Shown here: positions 1-8,230 of the stretch, in pieces
Position numbering within the stretch: the first letter of the stretch is position 1
How the letters are laid out: the number at the start of each line of letters is the position of its first letter
From: Lachnoclostridium sp. UBA7097
GTDB lineage: Bacteria; Bacillota; Clostridia; Lachnospirales; Lachnospiraceae
Reading direction: 5' to 3'
Length of the DNA stretch: 22,155 nt
Assembly (NCBI GenBank): GCA_002499945.1
Contig: DKYP01000141.1
Coordinates: 1-22,155, forward strand
Position numbers and translations under genes: made by a program
The notes under the pieces: generated by a model
Seen by the model: only the letters and a program-made list of their open reading frames with translations
What the model was told of the DNA's origin: nothing
Databases searched by the model: none

Positions 1-98
1 ACTCACGAACGATTAGATTTTCCTTTCTGAACAGCACGTATTGCCTACTTATGCAATATGGGCTGTTCAGAAATTGGAAAATCTTAGCGGTCGTCAGT
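1..98. repeat. Long imperfect inverted repeat at the left window edge
   Basis: The left arm (1-44) is nearly the reverse complement of the right arm (53-98), around an 8-nt centre. I count 38 matches in 44 aligned positions plus a 2-nt bulge in the right arm (TT at about 74-75). The core GCTGTTCAGAAA is identical in both arms, and a second block, GGAAAATCT, also matches. There is no U-tract after either arm, so it does not look like an ordinary intrinsic terminator. It lies in the upstream region of gpr and may continue past the window edge. It could be a mobile-element end, a small non-autonomous repeat, or a structured leader shared with a gene to the left. The structure is clear; its role is unknown. 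Confidence 0.8.
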
Positions 99-157
99 AT
101 AATAATAAAATAAAAAGCTGGTTTGCCAGTATTTGGAAAAGAAAGGAAAGATACTTT

Positions 158-1099
158 ATGTTTGAGAAAAGGACAGACCTTGCAATAGAAGCCAGGGAAA
201 GTTTCCCAGAAGACCATGTGGAGATTAAAGGGGTGGTTTTAGATGAGAAAATAATACAAAATGGCTGTATAAGGATAAGTACGGTAAATATTACTAATGA
301 AGAAGGGGCAATGCTTATGAAAAAGCCAGAGGGTAATTACGTAACAATAGAGTTTACAGATAAAAGCAGATATATGGATGATAATGAAACTAAAAAGTTT
401 GAAGATAAAGTGTCTGGTACTATTTGTAATATACTTATAGATATGGTAAAAGATAAAAGAAGCAGGAAAAAGCATACAGAAAAGAAAAAAGCAGAAACAT
501 ATATGGTTACAGGACTTGGAAACAGGTTTGCAACTCCTGATGCCCTTGGACCTGTGGTAATGGACAGGATAAGGGTGAACAGGCATATGGTGTGTGAATT
601 TGGGGAGGAGGCGCTTGAAGGCAATAAAATTGTCTGTGCAGCTACACCTGGCGTAATGGCGCAGACAGGTATGGAAACTTATGAGGTCCTGGACGGGATT
701 GTGGAAAATATAGCACCAGAAACTATATTTGTGGTAGATGCACTTGCTTCAAGAAGCATAGGAAGGCTTTGCAGGACTATACAAATAACTGATACAGGGA
801 TTTCGCCTGGGGCAGGTATTGGGAACAACCGGCATAAAATCAATGAAGAAACAATGAAAGTGCCAGTAATTGCAATAGGTGTGCCTACAGTAGTAGATGC
901 GTCAGTAATAGTTAGTGAATGTATGGAGGAAACACTCCAGAAACAGGGATTTAAAGAAAATGAAATACAAATTTTCCTTGAAGGAATTGCAGATAATAAT
1001 ACCAAAAATCTTTTTGTAACACCAAAAGATATAGATGAACAGGTGCAATGGATTGGAAAGATTGTATCAGATGGCATAAATAAATTTTTCAAAACTTAA
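158..1099 (+). CDS. gpr: Germination protease GPR (SASP-specific endopeptidase)
   Basis: GPR is made as an inactive zymogen in the forespore. During germination it degrades the small acid-soluble proteins (SASPs) that coat spore DNA. The 313-residue product carries the family hallmarks: the N-terminal RTDLAIEA segment where the propeptide is removed, TPDALGP with Asp128, and FVVDAL with Asp194. These correspond to the two catalytic aspartates (127 and 193) of the Bacillus megaterium enzyme (peptidase family A25). The glycine-rich stretch SPGAGIGNNR follows. I chose ATG 158 because it has a purine-rich ribosome site (AAAGGAAAG, about 142-150) and gives the family N-terminus. The frame stays open back to TTG 41, but those 39 codons lie in the inverted repeat. 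spoIIP follows on the same strand, the usual clostridial order. I see no convincing forespore sigma-G promoter. Confidence 0.95.
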   Translation: MFEKRTDLAIEARESFPEDHVEIKGVVLDEKIIQNGCIRISTVNITNEEGAMLMKKPEGNYVTIEFTDKSRYMDDNETKKFEDKVSGTICNILIDMVKDKRSRKKHTEKKKAETYMVTGLGNRFATPDALGPVVMDRIRVNRHMVCEFGEEALEGNKIVCAATPGVMAQTGMETYEVLDGIVENIAPETIFVVDALASRSIGRLCRTIQITDTGISPGAGIGNNRHKINEETMKVPVIAIGVPTVVDASVIVSECMEETLQKQGFKENEIQIFLEGIADNNTKNLFVTPKDIDEQVQWIGKIVSDGINKFFKT

Positions 1100-1132
1100 A
1101 AAAAGATGCCTGGAATGAATAGAAGCAAAAGA

Positions 1133-1188
1133 AGCCTCATATTTATGGTATAGGAGATTTTTGCCATAAGAACGGATAAAGTGAGGCT
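1133..1188 (+). promoter_or_regulatory. Nested stem-loop covering the spoIIP ribosome binding site
   Basis: In the gpr-spoIIP gap, an outer 7-bp stem pairs AGCCTCA (1133-1139) with TGAGGCT (1182-1188). An inner 6-bp stem pairs TTATGG (1143-1148) with CCATAA (1164-1169). The right outer arm contains GTGAGG, the only plausible Shine-Dalgarno for the ATG at 1193, so folding would hide it. A transcript reading through from gpr could fold this way and be poorly translated for spoIIP, while a transcript starting inside the gap would not. That is inference; the pairing is what the sequence shows. Confidence 0.5.
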
Positions 1189-1192
1189 GGTT

Positions 1193-2620
1193 ATGAAGAA
1201 AAACAAATTAAGACATGGAATAGTATATATATTTGCAATTTTTATAATAATTGTGTGGACAGGTATTATTTTAAATGATAAAGACAGCCTTAAAGAGAAT
1301 ATACATGATATGTTTATTAATTATATAGTGGATGCAGGAATGTCTGGTATAAATGTTGTCCAGCTGGAAAATAAAGAAAATAATACTTCATTCCAGTGGA
1401 AAATAATTTTTGAGGCATGTCCTTTTATGACGTATCTTGTAGAAAATAGCAGTAATATTAATAAAAAGTCTATAAATGGTTCTGAAAGCCTTGCATCAGT
1501 TTATCCTGGGTACAGAAGCAGGAATTTATTCTGGAGTGGGGCAGGAAGTGACATGGCGGCTTTAAACAGGCTTTTTGAAAACTCTGATACACAGGTGGCA
1601 GAACTTTTACAGGAAGAAAAAGATTATAACAATATGCTTGCTGAGAATGAGGATATTAAAAACCAGCCTGCTGAGCCAGACAATACAGATAATATAGGCA
1701 CAGGTGAAGGAGAATCTGGAAACCTGGATGCAGCAGGGGAGGTTTATATTAAGGAGGATGACGGGACAAATGACAGTAATGATAATAATGCAGAAGAAAA
1801 TGAGAATGCAAATACAGCATTTTCACCACAGATAAAAAGTAATATAGCTACAATTAATAAATTAAAGGAGAGCAAAAGCCGTTCATTTCTTTTAAAGAAT
1901 TTTTATATAACAGATTCTTCAACTTCTATAGATAATTCAATTTTTAACGTTGAGAAACTGCTTTCTAAAGATGTAACCATTAAAAAAAGTGATGAGCCGC
2001 AGATACTTATTTTCCATACACATGCTGCATCTGAAGCATTTATAGACAGCAAAAAGGGAAGGAAATCTGATTCAATTATAGGGGTTGGAAGCCGTCTTGC
2101 GTATATTTTACGTAAGAAATATGGCTATAATGTTATACATGATACAACTGAATTTGACAAGATAAACGGAAGCATTGACAGAAGCAAAGCTTATAATAAA
2201 GCGGCAGATAAAATATCCGCAACTCTTGAAAAATATCCATCTATAGAGGTTGTTATAGATTTGCACAGGGATGGTGTTGGCAATTCAGTACAGAGGCTTA
2301 CTACAATAGATGGCAAGAAAACAGCACAGGTTATGTTTTTTAACGGGCTTTCAAGAAACTCATCAGGAAATATTGAATACCTTTATAATAAGAATTTACA
2401 GGCAAATCTTGCATTCAGCTTGCAGATGAAACTAAAATGCATGGAGAATTACCCTGACTTTGCAAGGCCTGTTTACTTAAAGGGCTACCGTTATAATATG
2501 CATTTGCGTGAAAATTTCCTGCTTATAGAGCTTGGCAATGAAAATAATACAGTTGCAGAAGCTAAAAATGCAATGGAGCCACTGGCAAAGGTGCTTGACC
2601 AGGTTTTAAGCGGGGAATAG
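1193..2620 (+). CDS. spoIIP: Stage II sporulation protein P (SpoIIP)
   Basis: SpoIIP is a membrane-anchored peptidoglycan amidase/endopeptidase that works with SpoIID and SpoIIM to thin septal wall and drive engulfment of the forespore. The 475-residue product begins with basic residues and one membrane helix (about 9-27). A variable region and an acidic Asn/Glu/Asp-rich linker (about 160-207) follow, then the catalytic domain with HTHAASEAF (about 275-283), VIDLHRDG (about 355-362), and a closing NMHLRENFLLIELGNENNT segment equivalent to the family's RYNxHL...E.G..xNT motif. ATG 1193 is chosen because GTGAGG lies 6 nt upstream. GTG 1181, four codons earlier, is possible but has no good ribosome site. 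The gene sits between gpr and lepA, as in many Clostridia and in Bacillus. Low-complexity linkers of this kind vary widely in the family. Confidence 0.94.
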   Translation: MKKNKLRHGIVYIFAIFIIIVWTGIILNDKDSLKENIHDMFINYIVDAGMSGINVVQLENKENNTSFQWKIIFEACPFMTYLVENSSNINKKSINGSESLASVYPGYRSRNLFWSGAGSDMAALNRLFENSDTQVAELLQEEKDYNNMLAENEDIKNQPAEPDNTDNIGTGEGESGNLDAAGEVYIKEDDGTNDSNDNNAEENENANTAFSPQIKSNIATINKLKESKSRSFLLKNFYITDSSTSIDNSIFNVEKLLSKDVTIKKSDEPQILIFHTHAASEAFIDSKKGRKSDSIIGVGSRLAYILRKKYGYNVIHDTTEFDKINGSIDRSKAYNKAADKISATLEKYPSIEVVIDLHRDGVGNSVQRLTTIDGKKTAQVMFFNGLSRNSSGNIEYLYNKNLQANLAFSLQMKLKCMENYPDFARPVYLKGYRYNMHLRENFLLIELGNENNTVAEAKNAMEPLAKVLDQVLSGE

Positions 2621-2633
2621 CTATTAATTTAAA

Positions 2634-2662
2634 TTGCAATTATTATAATATAATGTTATGAT
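2634..2662 (+). promoter_or_regulatory. Candidate sigma-A promoter of lepA
   Basis: TTGCAA (2634-2639), a 17-bp spacer and TATGAT (2657-2662) match vegetative -35 and -10 hexamers at ideal spacing. They would start transcription near 2669. This gives the housekeeping genes lepA, hemW and perhaps purE a promoter separate from the sporulation genes upstream. Several other TATAAT-like words lie in this AT-rich gap, so the exact choice is uncertain. Confidence 0.5.
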
Positions 2663-2673
2663 ATTTTACTGGA

Positions 2674-2697
2674 AGGTTTATACTGTTTTATAAACCT
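2674..2697 (+). promoter_or_regulatory. Stem-loop at the 5' end of the predicted lepA mRNA
   Basis: AGGTTTATA (2674-2682) pairs perfectly with TATAAACCT (2689-2697) around a 6-nt loop, giving a 9-bp stem about five bases after the predicted transcription start. No U-tract follows, so it is not a terminator. A hairpin at the extreme 5' end can protect an mRNA from 5'-end-dependent decay, or it could be a protein-binding site. Its role is not known. Confidence 0.55.
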
Positions 2698-2731
2698 GAA
2701 ATGATGAAAAAAGCAAAGGAACGGGGAACAC

Positions 2732-4549
2732 ATGGAAAGAACAGGACAGTCACATATACGTAATTTTTGTATTATTGCCCATATAGACCACGGCAAGTCT
2801 ACACTTGCAGACAGGATTATTGAGAAAACCGGGCTTCTTACAAGCCGTGAGATGCAGGCGCAGGTGCTTGATAATATGGAACTTGAGCGTGAGAGGGGAA
2901 TAACAATCAAGGCACAGACGGTGCGTATAATATATAAAGCAAATAATGGTGAGGAATATGTTTTTAACCTTATTGATACACCGGGGCATGTTGACTTTAA
3001 TTATGAAGTTTCAAGAAGCCTTGCAGCATGTGAAGGTGCAATCCTTATAGTAGATGCAGCGCAGGGGATAGAAGCGCAGACACTTGCCAACTGCTATCTT
3101 GCATTAGACCATGACTTAGAGATAATGCCTGTTATTAATAAGATAGACCTGCCAAGTGCAGAGCCGGAGCGTGTCAAGGCTGAAATAGAAGATGTAATAG
3201 GGCTTGATGCTTCAGATGCACCTCTTATATCTGCCAAAATGGGTACTAATATAGAACAGGTGCTTGAACAGATTATTACAAAAATACCTGCACCATCAGG
3301 TGATGAAAATGCGCCATTTAAGGCACTGATATTTGATTCATTATATGATGCATACAAAGGTGTAATAATATTTTGCCGTGTATTTGACGGCTCAGTAAAA
3401 AAGGGGCAGGAAATACTGATGATGGCAACGGGTGCTAAGGCAGATGTTGTTGAAACAGGAATTTTTGGCGCAGGCAGGTTTATTCCGTCAGATGAACTTT
3501 CGGCAGGTATGGTGGGGTATATTACAGCAAGCCTTAAGAATGTACAGGATACCCGTGTCGGTGATACAGTTACGCTTGCTGCTTCGCCTTGCAGTGAGGC
3601 ACTTCCAGGCTATAAAAAAGTACAGCCAATGGTTTATTGCGGGCTTTACCCTTCAGATGGGGCAAAGTACCCTGACTTAAGGGATGCCCTTGAGAAACTC
3701 CAGTTAAATGATGCAGCACTCCAGTTTGAGGCAGAAACATCAATAGCGCTTGGATTTGGGTTCAGATGTGGTTTCCTGGGGCTTCTGCACCTTGAAATAA
3801 TACAGGAGAGGCTTGAAAGGGAATATAACCTTGACCTTGTAACAACAGCACCAGGCGTTATTTACCATGTATATAAAACAAACGGTGAAATGTTAGAAGT
3901 AACTAATCCGTCAAACCTGCCAGACCCGTCAGAAATTGAGCATATGGAAGAACCTGTGGTGTCAGCGGAAATAATGGTGACAAAAGAATTTGTAGGTGCA
4001 ATTATGACACTATGCCAGGAGAGAAGGGGCGTATATATTGGAATGGAATATATGGAAGAAACACGTGCACTTTTAAAATATGAGCTTCCATTAAATGAAA
4101 TTATATATGACTTCTTTGATGCGCTTAAGTCACGTTCAAGGGGTTATGCATCACTTGATTATGAAATGAAGGGTTATGTGCCATCAAACCTTGTAAAGCT
4201 TGATATTCTTATAAACCATGAAGAAATAGATGCACTTTCATTTATACTTCATGCAGATACTGCATATGAGCGTGGCAGGAAAATGTGTGGCAAGCTTAAA
4301 AACGAAATACCAAGGCAGCTTTTTGAAATCCCTATACAAGCAGCAATAGGCAGCAAAATAATAGCAAGGGAAACTGTTAAGGCAATGAGGAAGGACGTGC
4401 TTGCAAAATGCTATGGTGGTGATATTTCAAGAAAAAGGAAACTCCTTGAAAAGCAGAAAGAAGGCAAAAAGCGCATGAGGCAGTTTGGAAGTGTTGAAAT
4501 ACCACAGCAGGCATTTATGAGTGTATTAAAACTTGATGAGGACAATTAA
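2732..4549 (+). CDS. lepA: Elongation factor 4 (LepA), ribosome-associated GTPase
   Basis: LepA/EF4 is a translational GTPase that acts on the ribosome and is linked to back-translocation and to 30S assembly. The 605-residue length is normal for the family. G motifs appear in order: AHIDHGKST (16-24), RGIT after a long switch I, DTPGHVDF, NKID, and SAK (G5). The LepA-specific C-terminal region, including the KMCGKLKNEIPRQLFEIP and AKCYGGDISRKRKLLEKQK segments, is complete. The ATG follows a GGAACGGGG ribosome site. The last 14 nt overlap the start of hemW, which implies translational coupling. A candidate vegetative promoter and a 5' stem-loop lie in the 111-bp gap after spoIIP. The lepA-hemW pairing is widespread in Firmicutes. 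Confidence 0.97.
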   Translation: MERTGQSHIRNFCIIAHIDHGKSTLADRIIEKTGLLTSREMQAQVLDNMELERERGITIKAQTVRIIYKANNGEEYVFNLIDTPGHVDFNYEVSRSLAACEGAILIVDAAQGIEAQTLANCYLALDHDLEIMPVINKIDLPSAEPERVKAEIEDVIGLDASDAPLISAKMGTNIEQVLEQIITKIPAPSGDENAPFKALIFDSLYDAYKGVIIFCRVFDGSVKKGQEILMMATGAKADVVETGIFGAGRFIPSDELSAGMVGYITASLKNVQDTRVGDTVTLAASPCSEALPGYKKVQPMVYCGLYPSDGAKYPDLRDALEKLQLNDAALQFEAETSIALGFGFRCGFLGLLHLEIIQERLEREYNLDLVTTAPGVIYHVYKTNGEMLEVTNPSNLPDPSEIEHMEEPVVSAEIMVTKEFVGAIMTLCQERRGVYIGMEYMEETRALLKYELPLNEIIYDFFDALKSRSRGYASLDYEMKGYVPSNLVKLDILINHEEIDALSFILHADTAYERGRKMCGKLKNEIPRQLFEIPIQAAIGSKIIARETVKAMRKDVLAKCYGGDISRKRKLLEKQKEGKKRMRQFGSVEIPQQAFMSVLKLDEDN

Positions 4550-5750
4550 AAAAGACGGGCTTTCATTGTATATCCATATACCATTCTGTGTAAGGAAATG
4601 CTTGTACTGTGACTTCCTTTCATTTAGTGCTGGCAATTCCAGGGACGGTGCTGCCACTAAGAAGCAGGAATATGTAAAAGCGCTTCTTAATGAATTAGCA
4701 GCATGGGAAGAAATATTCAATAAATACAATAAAAAAATATATTTAAAAACTGTATTTATAGGCGGCGGGACGCCGACATGCCTTGAACCGCCGCTTCTTC
4801 TTAAAATTGCGCAGGCAGCAGGGAAATACACAGATGAAAATACAGAATTTACAATAGAAGCCAATCCAGGTACAATTACAGGCAGTCATATAGAAATATT
4901 TAAAGAAGCCAGGATAAACAGGATAAGCCTTGGCCTGCAGTCAGCACAGGATAACGAACTGCTAAAACTCGGGCGCATCCATACATTCGGGGAATTTCTT
5001 GATAGTTATAAAAGTCTTATGGAAGCAGGATTTAACAATATAAATATTGATATAATGGCTGGCATACCGGAACAGACACTGGAAAGCTATAAAGATACAC
5101 TGGAAAAGGTACTTGCACTTAAGCCACAACATATTTCCGCATACAGCCTTATAATAGAACCAGGCACAGAGTTTTACAGGATGCAGGAACAGGGAAAGTT
5201 AAATATTGCAGATGAAGATACAGACAGGCAGATGTACAGTATGACAAGAGAAATGCTTAAAAAACATGGCTATAGCAGGTATGAAATCTCCAATTACAGT
5301 AAAAAGGGGATGGAATGCCAGCACAATATAACATACTGGACAGGTGGCAATTACCTTGGTACCGGGCTTGGGGCATCTTCTTACATTGATGGCATAAGAT
5401 TTACAGGTACAAGCGATTACAATAAATACATCAGCATATTTAAAAACAGGGCATTACAGGGCATGGCAGAAAAGCAGGTAAAGGAAAACACTGGCAGCAG
5501 CCTTGAAAGGCTTTCAATAAAAAGCCAGATGGAAGAATTTATGTTTCTTGGGCTCAGGATGTGCAAAGGTGTATTAAAAAGTGAATTTGCAGACAGGTTT
5601 GGAATAAGCATGGACAAGGTGTATGGTGATGTGATAAAATATTTTTTACAGACCGGGCTTATGGCAGAAAATGTAAATAATGGCAGGGTTTACCTGACAG
5701 ACAGGGGAATTGATATAAGCAACTATGTACTGTCAGATTTTATATTATAA
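4536..5750 (+). CDS. hemW: HemW, radical SAM heme chaperone
   Basis: HemW is a radical-SAM protein once annotated as an oxygen-independent coproporphyrinogen oxidase (HemN-like). It is now regarded as a heme-binding chaperone that delivers heme to client proteins. The 404-residue product has the radical-SAM cluster CxxxCxxC at C18, C22 and C25 (IPFCVRKCLYCDF), then GGGTPT, the SLGLQS strand, NIDIMAGIPEQT, AYSLIIEPGT and YEISNYS. HNITYWTGGNYLGTGLGASS follows; the HN..YW motif is typical of HemW. ATG 4536 is preferred over the in-frame TTG 4533. It lies inside the end of lepA (14-nt overlap) and has only a weak ribosome site, so coupled translation is likely. No heme-biosynthesis genes are visible nearby, which fits a chaperone role better than a pathway role. 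Confidence 0.93.
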   Translation: MRTIKKDGLSLYIHIPFCVRKCLYCDFLSFSAGNSRDGAATKKQEYVKALLNELAAWEEIFNKYNKKIYLKTVFIGGGTPTCLEPPLLLKIAQAAGKYTDENTEFTIEANPGTITGSHIEIFKEARINRISLGLQSAQDNELLKLGRIHTFGEFLDSYKSLMEAGFNNINIDIMAGIPEQTLESYKDTLEKVLALKPQHISAYSLIIEPGTEFYRMQEQGKLNIADEDTDRQMYSMTREMLKKHGYSRYEISNYSKKGMECQHNITYWTGGNYLGTGLGASSYIDGIRFTGTSDYNKYISIFKNRALQGMAEKQVKENTGSSLERLSIKSQMEEFMFLGLRMCKGVLKSEFADRFGISMDKVYGDVIKYFLQTGLMAENVNNGRVYLTDRGIDISNYVLSDFIL

Positions 5751-5772
5751 AAATAAAAATGGAGGATAAAAT

Positions 5773-6285
5773 ATGCCTAAAGTAAGTATAGTAATGGGAA
5801 GTGATTCAGACCTTCCTGTTATGTCAAAAGCAGCAAAAATGCTGGAAGAATTTGGAATTGAGTATGAAACAAGGATTATCTCAGCCCACAGGGAACCAGA
5901 TATATTTGTGGACTATGCAAGGTCAGCAGAGGACAGGGGGATAGAAGTAATAATTGCGGGGGCAGGTGGTGCAGCGCATCTTCCGGGAATGTGTGCAGCA
6001 CTATATAACCTTCCTGTAATAGGTGTCCCAATCCATACAAAAGCCCTTGGCGGGGTGGATTCATTATACTCAATAGTACAGATGCCATCAGGAATACCTG
6101 TAGCAACTGTAGCAATAGACGGGGCTGCCAATGCTGCCATCCTTGCTGTAAAGATGCTTTCAATAGCAGATAAAGAGCTGCGCGAAAAGCTTATAAAATA
6201 TAAAGAGGGGCTTAAAGAACAAGTAGCTGCCAAAGATACAAAACTTGGCAAAGACGGGTATGAAGAATATTTAAAACAGATGTAA
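5773..6285 (+). CDS. purE: N5-carboxyaminoimidazole ribonucleotide mutase (PurE, class I)
   Basis: PurE converts N5-carboxyaminoimidazole ribonucleotide to carboxyaminoimidazole ribonucleotide, step six of purine synthesis, as a cytoplasmic oligomer. The 170-residue protein has the class I signatures GSDSD (9-13), SAHREP (about 38-43), the AGAGGAAHLPG loop and the PVIGVPI/LGGVDSL region. A GGAGG ribosome site (5761-5765) lies 7 nt before the ATG, and the gap to hemW is only 22 bp with no terminator, so it is probably transcribed from the lepA promoter. The rest of the visible purine genes (purM-N-D) lie 5 kb away in a separate operon. A convergent terminator shared with prfC follows. Confidence 0.97.
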   Translation: MPKVSIVMGSDSDLPVMSKAAKMLEEFGIEYETRIISAHREPDIFVDYARSAEDRGIEVIIAGAGGAAHLPGMCAALYNLPVIGVPIHTKALGGVDSLYSIVQMPSGIPVATVAIDGAANAAILAVKMLSIADKELREKLIKYKEGLKEQVAAKDTKLGKDGYEEYLKQM

Positions 6286-6357
6286 TATACATTGCAATAT
6301 TATAGATTTTCTTTTAGGGGATAAATTCTGGTTATTTCTATAAGAACCAGATTTATA

Positions 6358-6400
6358 ATGGCAGCAGGTTTATAATATTCCTGCTGCCATCTTTAAATTT
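6358..6400. terminator. Bidirectional terminator between purE and prfC
   Basis: ATGGCAGCAGG (6358-6368) pairs perfectly over 11 bp with CCTGCTGCCAT (6380-6390). A CTTTAAATTT tail follows on the + strand and TATAAATC on the - strand. Its position between converging genes fits termination of both. A second weaker hairpin, CTGGTT (6328-6333) with AACCAG (6345-6350), lies just before it on the purE side. Confidence 0.8.
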
Positions 6401-6416
6401 ATATAGCCACATATTT

Positions 6417-8042
6417 TTAATTCTTTTTAAATTCAAGGAGCCCAAGGCCTTCATTATCCTCAAGTACCATTTTAATCATCCAGTCATTGACAAATAAAAG
6501 AAGCGGGTTGCCTTTCATGTCTTTGACAGCTTTAACATTATTCATGCGTTTAAGTTTTGTAACATCTGTCCCCGGGTCACTTACCCACCGTATAAATCCA
6601 TAAGGCAGTGCTTCAAGCCTTATTTCACAGCCATATTCATTTTCAAGCCGGTATTTAAGCACATCAAACTGTAAAACACCCACAACGCCTACAATTATTT
6701 CAGACATACCAGCGGTATATTCCTGGAATATCTGTATTGCGCCTTCCTGTGCAATCTGTGTTATGCCTTTTACAAACTGTTTGCGTTTCATGGAATTAAG
6801 CTGTACAACACGGCAGAAATGTTCTGGTGCAAATGTAGGTATGCCTTCGTATTCAAATTTCCTGCCAGGTACAGTTATAGTATCACCTATTGAAAATATC
6901 CCCGGGTCAAATACACCTATAACATCACCAGCATATGCTTCAGAAACCACCTGCCTGTCCTGTGCCATTATCTGCTGTGGCTGTGAGAGCTTAAGCTTAC
7001 GCCCGCTCTGTACATGGTAAACATCAGCGGAAGCATCAAAGCGCCCGGAACATACACGCAGGAATGCAATCCTGTCACGGTGTGCTTTATTCATATTGGC
7101 TTGTATTTTAAATACAAATGCGGAAAATGGTTCTTCCACAGGGTCTATTAAACCTTCGTTGGAAAGACGGGGGAGAGGGGTGGAAGTCATATCCAGGAAA
7201 TACTTAAGGAATATCCCGACACCAAAAGTATTTAATGCAGAGCCAAAAAATACAGGTGAGAGTTCACCTTTCTGGACTTTTTTAAGGTCAAGCGGGTCAC
7301 TTGCACCATCTAAAAGTTCTATCTCCTCTATAAGCTGGCTGTATAAGTGGTCTGGCACAACTTTGTGCAGTTCTTCATCATCAATAGAATAGTCCGTTTC
7401 AGCAGCAGATTTTGCACCGCCTGTTGCCACTGCCTCAAATGTGCGTACAGTCCTGGCTTTCCTGTCATAAATGCCCTTAAATTCCTTCCCGGAACCAATA
7501 GGCCAGTTTACAGGGCATGTGCGTATCCCGAGTACAGTTTCAATGTCATCAAGAAGTTCAAAAGAATCCCTTGCGTCCCTGTCCATTTTATTAATAAATG
7601 TAAAAATAGGAATATGCCTCATTACACAGACTTTAAAAAGCTTTATGGTCTGCGCCTCAACACCTTTGGAAGCATCAATAACCATTACAGCAGAATCAGC
7701 TGCCATAAGGGTGCGGTAAGTATCCTCTGAAAAGTCCTGGTGGCCTGGCGTGTCAAGAATATTTATGCAGAAACCGTCATAATTAAACTGCAGCACAGAA
7801 GACGTTACAGAAATACCACGTTCCTTTTCAATCTCCATCCAGTCAGATACTGCATATTTGGAATTTGCCTTGCCTTTTACAGAACCAGCAGTATTAATTG
7901 CACCACCATAAAGCAGGAATTTTTCAGTAAGAGTGGTTTTGCCCGCATCAGGATGTGAAATAATTGCAAAAGTCCTGCGTTTTTCAATTTCCTTTTTTAC
8001 ATTATCACTTATGTTATTATTTTTAATAGTATTATCAGACAT
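6417..8042 (-). CDS. prfC: Peptide chain release factor 3 (RF3)
   Basis: RF3 is a GTPase that removes RF1 or RF2 from the ribosome after peptide release. The 541-residue protein is close to the usual length (E. coli 529). It shows the P-loop SHPDAGKTT (29-37), the RF3-type switch I RGISVTSS, DTPGHQDFSEDTYRTL, NKMDRDARD, and the later PVFFGSALNTFGV and GVVGVLQFDVLKYRLENEYG segments. The SHPDAGKT P-loop and the SEDTYRTL extension separate it from EF-G and from tetracycline-resistance proteins. A GGGGA ribosome site lies 5-9 nt before the ATG. The gene stands alone between convergent purE and the divergent aldo/keto reductase, with its own candidate promoter and a leader stem-loop. Confidence 0.96.
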   Translation of the reverse strand: MSDNTIKNNNISDNVKKEIEKRRTFAIISHPDAGKTTLTEKFLLYGGAINTAGSVKGKANSKYAVSDWMEIEKERGISVTSSVLQFNYDGFCINILDTPGHQDFSEDTYRTLMAADSAVMVIDASKGVEAQTIKLFKVCVMRHIPIFTFINKMDRDARDSFELLDDIETVLGIRTCPVNWPIGSGKEFKGIYDRKARTVRTFEAVATGGAKSAAETDYSIDDEELHKVVPDHLYSQLIEEIELLDGASDPLDLKKVQKGELSPVFFGSALNTFGVGIFLKYFLDMTSTPLPRLSNEGLIDPVEEPFSAFVFKIQANMNKAHRDRIAFLRVCSGRFDASADVYHVQSGRKLKLSQPQQIMAQDRQVVSEAYAGDVIGVFDPGIFSIGDTITVPGRKFEYEGIPTFAPEHFCRVVQLNSMKRKQFVKGITQIAQEGAIQIFQEYTAGMSEIIVGVVGVLQFDVLKYRLENEYGCEIRLEALPYGFIRWVSDPGTDVTKLKRMNNVKAVKDMKGNPLLLFVNDWMIKMVLEDNEGLGLLEFKKN

Positions 8043-8074
8043 AATATCCCCATTCCTTAATGTAAATTTAATTA

Positions 8075-8104
8075 AAACTGGCAGATGGAATTATAATCCA
8101 GTTT
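8075..8104 (-). promoter_or_regulatory. Stem-loop in the prfC leader
   Basis: Read on the - strand, AAACTGG (8104-8098) pairs with CCAGTTT (8081-8075), a 7-bp stem around a 16-nt loop. TTAATTAAATTT follows. It begins about five bases after the predicted prfC transcription start. The T-rich tail is not a continuous U-run, so it could be a weak attenuator or simply a 5'-stabilising hairpin. Confidence 0.45.
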
Positions 8105-8115
8105 GCCGTACAGGT

Positions 8116-8145
8116 ATTTTAACATATATATAGCAATAAATTCAA
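8116..8145 (-). promoter_or_regulatory. Candidate sigma-A promoter of prfC
   Basis: On the - strand TTGAAT (8145-8140), an 18-bp spacer and TAAAAT (8121-8116) resemble vegetative hexamers and would start transcription near 8109, about 67 nt before the prfC ATG. The match is moderate and the spacer 1 bp longer than ideal. Confidence 0.42.
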
Positions 8146-8230
8146 TATGGTTTTCTGTGCAAACAAATATTATTAATGGGCTGGCAGGCTTTTATTTTAA
8201 AAAAATGGGAAAATTCAAATGAAATTAATG

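Noticed and set aside
41..157. In-frame extension of gpr back to TTG 41
   Set aside because: The 39 extra residues are translated from the inverted repeat, do not resemble GPR, and a good ribosome site precedes ATG 158.
1113..1145. Possible sporulation sigma promoter (GAATGAAT, 17 bp, CATATTTA) before spoIIP
   Set aside because: The match to sigma-E or sigma-G consensus is weak and the spacing does not fit sigma-E well; in AT-rich DNA this is easily chance.
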